Origin: Dehalococcoidia bacterium UBA6627
GTDB taxonomy: Bacteria > Chloroflexota > Dehalococcoidia > UBA2979
Assembly: GCA_002455955.1 (NCBI GenBank)
Contig: DKLZ01000036.1
Coordinates: 1-10,840, forward strand
Direction of reading: 5' to 3'
DNA: 10,840 bases
Under the pieces are notes generated by a model that saw only the letters and a program-made list of their open reading frames with translations, ran no database searches and had not been told where the DNA came from. Shown piece by piece: positions 5,762-10,840 of this stretch (its first letter is position 1; the number at the start of each line of letters is the position of its first letter). The position numbers were made by a program, and so were the translations under genes.

Positions 5762-7428
5762 GCATGACTCACATTCCCTCTGATTCTCTGCGAGTAATTC
5801 CTTTCGGTGGCCTTGGGGACATCGGTAGAAACATGATGCTCTACGAGTACGAAGGGGATGCGATTGCCGTCGATTGCGGCTTAATGTTCCCAGATACCGA
5901 ACATCTTGGGGTAGATGTCATCATCCAAGATTTCACATACCTGCGGGAAAACCCAAATCAAATCAAAGGGCTCTTCCTCACACATGGGCATGAAGACCAT
6001 ATCGGAGCAGCGGTATTCCTACTTCGTGAATTTCCCATGCCCGTGTTCTGCACACGACTTACGAGAGGCTTACTCCAAAACAAGCTGAAGGAACATAAGC
6101 TTCTTGATGACATCGAAATTCAAGTGGTCGAATGTGGTCAGGTCGTCAACATCGGTTCGTTTGCCGTCGAGTTTTTCTCAGTATCGCATTCGATCCCTGA
6201 TTCTGCCGGCATGATCATAAACACACCAATTGGGACTGTCGTACATACCGGTGACTTCAAAATCGATCACACCCCAATTATGGGACAACACACGGACCTA
6301 TCACGGCTTGCCGATGTTGGACGTGATGGCACTTTACTACTCTGCGCCGATTCCACCTATGCAGAAATCGATGGATCAACACCATCAGAACAACTGGTTG
6401 CAGAACGACTCGACCATGCGATTAGAAATGCACCAGGACGCGTCATCATAACTACTTTCGCCTCGCTGATCTCGAGAGTTCAGATCGTTCTAGAAACCGC
6501 TATTAAACATGATAAACGTGTGTTCGTTACTGGCCGTTCTATGGTTAACAACGTGCAAATGGCTCGCGACCTTGGTTATCTCGAGGCACCGGACCAAGTT
6601 CTAATGTCGGCGCGAGAAATGCGCCAGCACCCGCCAGAGCAGTCAGTAATAATTTGTACCGGATCGCAAGGTGAACCAAACGCAGCGTTAACACGCATCG
6701 CCAATGGCTCCCATCAACACATCTCAATTCAAGAGGACGATACGGTGGTGCTGTCTTCCAACCCCGTTCCCGGAAACGAAAAATCGGTGGCTAAAAACAT
6801 CAATTTACTCTTTCAAGCAGGTGCAAACGTGATCTATAACCAGATAGATGATGTTCACGTGAGAGGACATGCAGCCCGTGAAGAACTAAAGATTATTCAT
6901 CGCATAGTACAACCAAAACATTTCGTACCGATCCACGGCGAATACCGGCACCTAGTGCAGCATGCACAGCTCGCAATTGAACTTGGGATGCCCCCTGAAA
7001 ACGCATTCGTCCTCGAAGATGGTGACGTCCTAGAATTAACTCAGGGCAATGCCGATATAGTGGATGAAATTCCGTCTGACCACATCTTCATCGACGGTTT
7101 AGGTGTTGGAGATATCGACTATGACGTCTTGCGCGATCGCGCACACCTCGCTTCTGATGGCATGCTAGTCCTAGTGGCAGCCGTTGATCGTCATACGAAC
7201 ATGCTGACAGGACCACCTCAAGTGATGTCTCACGGTTTCATTGGTACTGATGAAGAGGACGATATCTACGAAGGTGCGCGTCAAATTGCGATAAGCATGC
7301 TGGGTGGTGAGTCCCGATCGGTGAACTGGAACGAACTACATGAGATTCTAAAGGATGATCTAGCGCACTACCTCTACACAAGAACCCACCGGCGACCACT
7401 TGTGTTGCCTGTCATGTTGGAGGTCTGA
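5758..7428 (+). CDS. rnj: Ribonuclease J
   Basis: This 556-residue metallo-beta-lactamase/beta-CASP nuclease has 5'-to-3' exonuclease and endonuclease activity and acts in mRNA decay and rRNA maturation. Seen in order are GGLGDIGRNM (17-26), the zinc-binding HGHEDHIG (76-83), SHSIPDS with His144, HTGDFKID with Asp165, DSTYAE (198-203), TTFASLISRVQ (232-242), ICTGSQGEP (299-307), SSNPVPGNE (333-341), the beta-CASP histidines of DVHVRGHA (H367, H371), and PIHGEYRHL (H393). A C-terminal RNase J domain of about 110 residues ends with HRRPLVLPVMLEV. Length and motifs are complete. The ATG at 5758 overlaps the glycosylase stop as ATGA with no clear ribosome binding site, suggesting translation by re-initiation. 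Confidence 0.97.
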   Translation: MSMTHIPSDSLRVIPFGGLGDIGRNMMLYEYEGDAIAVDCGLMFPDTEHLGVDVIIQDFTYLRENPNQIKGLFLTHGHEDHIGAAVFLLREFPMPVFCTRLTRGLLQNKLKEHKLLDDIEIQVVECGQVVNIGSFAVEFFSVSHSIPDSAGMIINTPIGTVVHTGDFKIDHTPIMGQHTDLSRLADVGRDGTLLLCADSTYAEIDGSTPSEQLVAERLDHAIRNAPGRVIITTFASLISRVQIVLETAIKHDKRVFVTGRSMVNNVQMARDLGYLEAPDQVLMSAREMRQHPPEQSVIICTGSQGEPNAALTRIANGSHQHISIQEDDTVVLSSNPVPGNEKSVAKNINLLFQAGANVIYNQIDDVHVRGHAAREELKIIHRIVQPKHFVPIHGEYRHLVQHAQLAIELGMPPENAFVLEDGDVLELTQGNADIVDEIPSDHIFIDGLGVGDIDYDVLRDRAHLASDGMLVLVAAVDRHTNMLTGPPQVMSHGFIGTDEEDDIYEGARQIAISMLGGESRSVNWNELHEILKDDLAHYLYTRTHRRPLVLPVMLEV

Positions 7429-7487
7429 TCGATCATATTGGACAGGCATAATAGATCAAAGTGCGTCCGGTGGTGGGCCTAACGCAC

Positions 7488-7493
7488 AAGGAG
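7488..7493 (+). promoter_or_regulatory. Ribosome binding site deciding the FtsK start at 7500
   Basis: AAGGAG lies six bases before the ATG at 7500. It favours this start over the in-frame GTG at 7461, which has no such site and would add 13 residues. A CATAAT at 7447-7452 could be a -10 element for ftsK, but I find no matching -35. Confidence 0.75.
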
Positions 7494-7499
7494 AGAGAA

Positions 7500-10046
7500 A
7501 TGGCTCGCACATCCCGCCGCCGAGCGAATAGCGGCCTGACCCCCAGGCTTGCCAGCCTTGCTCGAGCTCTAACACGCCCTGAATTGATTGGTACTCTGCT
7601 TGTGGTACTAGCTGCAGCAGCAATACCGTTCCTATTACCACTTGCGGGTGTGATCACCGAAGCTCGCGATGAAATAGTCCGCTTCCTAGGACTCCATGCA
7701 TTCTCACTTTTTCTCTTAGTAGCGTCTGCAGGATTGATTATCGCTTTTCGCCGAACTTACTGGCTCTCACAACATCGACGTCACTTGTTCGGTTTTCTAG
7801 CTCTGTCTGGCGTTAGTGCAGGATTATTGGGTTTATGGAATCCAGACCGTAATGTTGGTGGAACTGATCTTGCCATTCATTCCGCAGGAGGAGATTTAGG
7901 ACGAGCACTTATATCTTGGCCCATAGGGACGACGATCTGGTCATTTCTAATCTTGGTTGGATTCATACTGCTTTGGCCAAAGACCAGTGCACGAATACTT
8001 AAGAGCTCTCCCAGAGTTTTGGTAACTTTTCTCCAATGGGTATGGAAGCAAAAGATATATCGCCTGGCGTTAACAGGAATTCATTTCCTTATCTCGCAGA
8101 TCGCTCAGCGAATCCAAGACCGACGCACCAGAAATCTCTCGTCGACTATTACTCAGCCCACCCTCTCTCGTCCCACGCATCACACTTCCCAACCATCTAA
8201 GCCCAATCCAGTACCCGTATCGGAGCATAGCGAGAAACATTCCGATACATCAGCAGCAGAACATACTACTAGGGAAGAGCTTGAACCTGATGCGGTAGAG
8301 GAACGTCCTGCAACTCAAATTCCAATGGATATGGATACTCCAGCTGACCAAATTCGCCGTTCAGAAGACGGCTGGCAACTCCCACCAATCAACATTCTTT
8401 CAGCAGAAGAAGGGCGCGAATCGCGTTCAGTCGATAACGCACAACGAGCTCACCTAATAGTCGAAACACTCAATTCGTTTGGAGTCGACGCATCAGTAGT
8501 ACAAATAAACGAAGGTCCAACCGTGACTCAATTCGGTGTTGAACCTGGCTGGGATGTGAAAACAAAACTCGTCACCGAGCGCGATGCAGCAGGGCATCCA
8601 ATCATCGATACCGACGGGAATACGAAAGCTAACGAGGTTGAAATTTCGCGAACACGCATCCGGGTCAATCGAATCACCGCTCTTCAAAATGACCTCGCAC
8701 TCGCTCTCGCAGCACCGGCATTACGTATCGAAGCTCCCGTCCCTGGAAAGCCAATGGTGGGGATCGAAGTACCGAACACCAGTACTTCGACGGTCACCAT
8801 GCGTAGCGTCATGGAATCCACTGACTACCAGCATTCTCTGAATAAACATGCACTCCCGATTGCACTCGGAGTAGGGGTGTCAGGGGATCCTGTTGTGGCA
8901 GATCTATCCACTATGCCGCATCTGCTGATCGCGGGAGCCACAGGCGCAGGCAAATCTGTATGCCTCAACGCCATAATCAGCGGCTTGTTGATGCATCTCT
9001 CACCTGAAAAACTGCGTCTGGTGATGATCGATCCAAAGAGAGTTGAACTAGCTGACTTTGCAGATGTTCCACACCTAGCCTTTTCGCGCATCGTTGTCGA
9101 AATGGATCAGGTGGTCGGTACTCTCCAAGCCGTGATCAACGAAATGGAATCCCGCTATCGCAAGTTCGCAAAAGCAGGCGTTCGAAACATTAAGAGCTAT
9201 AACACAAAAACCAATGACCATTCGACAATGCCATATTGGGTAGTCGTAATTGACGAACTAGCTGATCTAATGATCGCAGCACCGTATCAGGTAGAACAGC
9301 AACTAGTCCGGTTAGCTCAGCTCGCTCGAGCAACTGGCATCCATCTAGTAGTTGCAACACAGCGTCCATCTGTTGATGTGATCACCGGTTTAATTAAGGC
9401 AAACTTCCCGACACGAATTGCCTTCGCCGTTGCATCTTCCGTCGACTCACGCACAGTTCTCGACCAAGGTGGTGCCGAAAAACTACTCGGTCGAGGAGAT
9501 ATGCTCTATGTCCCACCCGACGAACAAAAAACAAAACGTGTCCAAGGCGTATTTGTCAGTGACGAAGAGATCCGATCGATTGTCGATTTCTGGTCGGCTG
9601 ATCGATTTGCGAACCTAAAACCAGAAAACTTTGATGCACTCCTACAATCTGCCGAACGAGATATGGAAGGGCTTGCCACAACTAACGGAGCTGAGGACGA
9701 TTCGCTGATCCAGAAAGCTATCGCACTCGCGAAAGAGCACCAGACACTATCTACTTCAATGCTTCAAAGAAAGCTCCGAATCGGTTACCCACGTGCCGCA
9801 CGGACAATGGACGACCTCGAAGATCGAGGCATTATTGGACCTGCCGACGGAACAAACTCACGCGAAGTGTTGATCGGTAATCAGAGCCCACATGAGACGG
9901 ATTTCGAAACGGAACGTACTCTTGCTGCCGAAGCAGCGAACTTCAAACCGTCTGAGGAGGAAGAAGCTCTGGATATATCGCCCAATGGAGAGCCTCGAAA
10001 CAATCAGACACTTCCTGAGTTTCCGAAGAAATTCGACGATGAGTAG
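7500..10046 (+). CDS. ftsK: DNA translocase FtsK/SpoIIIE family
   Basis: This 848-residue septal DNA pump moves chromosome ends across the closing division septum and helps resolve dimers. An N-terminal membrane domain (about 29-160) has roughly four hydrophobic segments. A polar linker (about 200-290) is rich in Ser, Thr, Pro and Glu. The motor follows: an alpha domain starting near LPPINIL (294-300), Walker A GATGAGKS (479-486), the IDPKRVEL segment (511-518), Walker B VVVIDELADLM (581-591) and ATQRPSVDVITGLIKANFP (619-637). The gamma winged-helix domain, about 732-792, has LLQRKLRIGYPRAAR-type sequence (written here as MLQRKLRIGYPRAAR), which in the family reads polar KOPS motifs. An acidic tail of about 55 residues ends the protein. 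An insertion of roughly 30 residues lies between GVEPGWDVK and VNRITALQND (about 355-391). It is complete and well preserved. Confidence 0.96.
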   Translation: MARTSRRRANSGLTPRLASLARALTRPELIGTLLVVLAAAAIPFLLPLAGVITEARDEIVRFLGLHAFSLFLLVASAGLIIAFRRTYWLSQHRRHLFGFLALSGVSAGLLGLWNPDRNVGGTDLAIHSAGGDLGRALISWPIGTTIWSFLILVGFILLWPKTSARILKSSPRVLVTFLQWVWKQKIYRLALTGIHFLISQIAQRIQDRRTRNLSSTITQPTLSRPTHHTSQPSKPNPVPVSEHSEKHSDTSAAEHTTREELEPDAVEERPATQIPMDMDTPADQIRRSEDGWQLPPINILSAEEGRESRSVDNAQRAHLIVETLNSFGVDASVVQINEGPTVTQFGVEPGWDVKTKLVTERDAAGHPIIDTDGNTKANEVEISRTRIRVNRITALQNDLALALAAPALRIEAPVPGKPMVGIEVPNTSTSTVTMRSVMESTDYQHSLNKHALPIALGVGVSGDPVVADLSTMPHLLIAGATGAGKSVCLNAIISGLLMHLSPEKLRLVMIDPKRVELADFADVPHLAFSRIVVEMDQVVGTLQAVINEMESRYRKFAKAGVRNIKSYNTKTNDHSTMPYWVVVIDELADLMIAAPYQVEQQLVRLAQLARATGIHLVVATQRPSVDVITGLIKANFPTRIAFAVASSVDSRTVLDQGGAEKLLGRGDMLYVPPDEQKTKRVQGVFVSDEEIRSIVDFWSADRFANLKPENFDALLQSAERDMEGLATTNGAEDDSLIQKAIALAKEHQTLSTSMLQRKLRIGYPRAARTMDDLEDRGIIGPADGTNSREVLIGNQSPHETDFETERTLAAEAANFKPSEEEEALDISPNGEPRNNQTLPEFPKKFDDE

Positions 10047-10206
10047 CACATCAGTGCATGTAAGAACTATCCCAACCAATCAAGCGACACTATCAAATAC
10101 AATTCATGACTACAAAAATAACTTCTTCAAAATAATACCGATGCACTTTTAGACTCACTAAGATTCGATAACACGCAACGTTTTAATTTTAGGGAACGAG
10201 CAATCG

Positions 10207-10215
10207 TGGTCTAAT
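10207..10215 (+). promoter_or_regulatory. Candidate extended -10 promoter for the enolase-superfamily gene
   Basis: TGGTCTAAT combines an extended -10 TG with TCTAAT, which matches TATAAT at five of six positions. It would start transcription near 10222, about 29 bases before the ATG. No good -35 lies at 16-18 bases, which extended -10 promoters tolerate. The AT-rich 10047-10250 interval holds no open frame I trust. Confidence 0.35.
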
Positions 10216-10238
10216 CGCCGAAGTAATAACCAATAAAT

Positions 10239-10243
10239 AAGGA
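10239..10243 (+). promoter_or_regulatory. Ribosome binding site of the enolase-superfamily gene
   Basis: AAGGA lies seven bases before the ATG at 10251. The nearer ATG at 10245 is followed immediately by an in-frame stop, so 10251 is the start. Confidence 0.65.
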
Positions 10244-10250
10244 ACATGCC

Positions 10251-10840
10251 ATGAAAATAACCTCCGTAGAATGCCTGATTTTAGACAAATCTTTCCCGTT
10301 TATTTTAGTGCATACTGATGAAGGTATAACGGGAATCGGAGAATGTTTCAGAAGGCAGCCAACAGTTACCAAAAAAGTAGTAGACGACCTACTTGCACCC
10401 TCTATCGTCGGTAAAGACCCAACGCAAACAGAATCCAGATTTAGAGATATGGCTAAGGCCGGAAATGCCCTAGAAATCGGTGGGGCTGTATGGATCGGTA
10501 TTGCGGGCCTGGATATAGCTATGTGGGACTTGAAAGGGAAGGCACTAGGCTTGCCTATTTATGAGCTGCTCGGCGGAAAAGTCAGGGATCGTATGCCCGT
10601 GTACGCAAGTTCAATGAAAAGAGATATGACACCTCTAGAGGAAGCAAAACGAGCTTCTTCTTTCGTGGAACAAGGATACAAGGCTTACAAACTACATAGT
10701 GCGTTTCCAGGATATATCGACCATCCCGGCGACCAAACAATAGAAACCGTCACTGCAGTAAGAAAAGCGGTTGGGGACGAGATTGAAATACTGGTAGACG
10801 TCAATGGGGCATATTCTGTACACCATGGAATAGAGATAGG
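10251..10840 (+). CDS. Mandelate racemase/muconate lactonizing enzyme family protein, 3' end cut by window
   Basis: The first 196 codons encode an enolase-superfamily enzyme, a group that abstracts a proton alpha to a carboxylate and includes racemases, cycloisomerases and sugar-acid dehydratases. The N-terminal capping domain is visible as MKITSVECL, then VHTDEGITGIGE (20-31), and the helix GIAGLDIAMWDLKGKALGLPIYELLGG (83-109). The barrel follows with GYKAYKLH (142-149), where Lys147-x-His149 occupies the position of the usual K-x-K, and the first metal ligand Asp183 in LVDVNGAYS. The second and third metal ligands and the general base on the far side of the barrel lie beyond the window, so the substrate cannot be named. 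A sugar-acid dehydratase is one possibility. Arg codons are mostly AGA/AGG, unlike upstream genes. Confidence 0.93.
   Translation, partial: MKITSVECLILDKSFPFILVHTDEGITGIGECFRRQPTVTKKVVDDLLAPSIVGKDPTQTESRFRDMAKAGNALEIGGAVWIGIAGLDIAMWDLKGKALGLPIYELLGGKVRDRMPVYASSMKRDMTPLEEAKRASSFVEQGYKAYKLHSAFPGYIDHPGDQTIETVTAVRKAVGDEIEILVDVNGAYSVHHGIEI

Noticed and set aside
7461..7499. Thirteen-residue N-terminal extension of FtsK from a GTG
   Set aside because: The AAGGAG at 7488-7493 fits the ATG at 7500, and the extension has no conserved character.
7429..7499. Promoter for ftsK around CATAAT at 7447-7452
   Set aside because: No -35 at a workable distance and no extended -10 TG; ftsK may be read through from RNase J.
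10053..10147. Inverted pair AGTGCAT (10053-10059) and ATGCACT (10141-10147), the second followed by TTTT, after ftsK
   Set aside because: Arms are seven bases and 81 bases apart; a terminator hairpin would be compact, and this is likely by chance.

Overview
The window reads as a stretch of ordinary bacterial chromosome. One RNA gene (RNase P RNA) lies at the left edge on the minus strand. Eleven protein genes follow it, all on the plus strand, and the last is cut by the right edge. I see no tRNA, CRISPR array, insertion sequence, phage gene or toxin-antitoxin pair, and no gene-free stretch longer than about 205 bases.

Organism: the base composition is moderate (close to half G+C by eye). The class A RNase P RNA, the DUF177/YceD-rpmF-fabD-fabG-nusB-acpP cluster, RNase J and the FtsK sequence style suggest a Chloroflexota-like bacterium. 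A partial mandelate racemase/enolase-superfamily gene at the right edge would fit the marine SAR202 branch, which is known for many paralogs of that family. The taxon is an inference from gene content and remembered family features, not from a search.

Layout: 1-176 is rnpB (minus, 3' part missing). 177-366 is a divergent intergenic region. 367-3617 holds a DUF177/YceD protein, ribosomal protein L32, FabD, FabG, NusB and acyl carrier protein, linking ribosome biogenesis, transcription antitermination and type II fatty-acid synthesis. The usual plsX and fabH are absent between rpmF and fabD. 3710-4882 holds a TatB-like protein and TatC of the twin-arginine export system. 5027-7428 holds a family 4 uracil-DNA glycosylase overlapping RNase J by 4 bases. 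7500-10046 encodes an FtsK/SpoIIIE DNA translocase. 10047-10250 is AT-rich and non-coding with a plausible extended -10 promoter. 10251 to the end is the mandelate racemase/muconate lactonizing-type gene, whose codon use differs visibly from the upstream genes.

I did not find a convincing undescribed system. The points most worth a second look are an L32 without its zinc-binding cysteines and with a changed tail, the compositional step at the FtsK/enolase-superfamily junction with a K-x-H in place of the usual K-x-K, the overlapping udg-rnj pair, a five-residue insertion in ACP, and several genes without a visible Shine-Dalgarno sequence.
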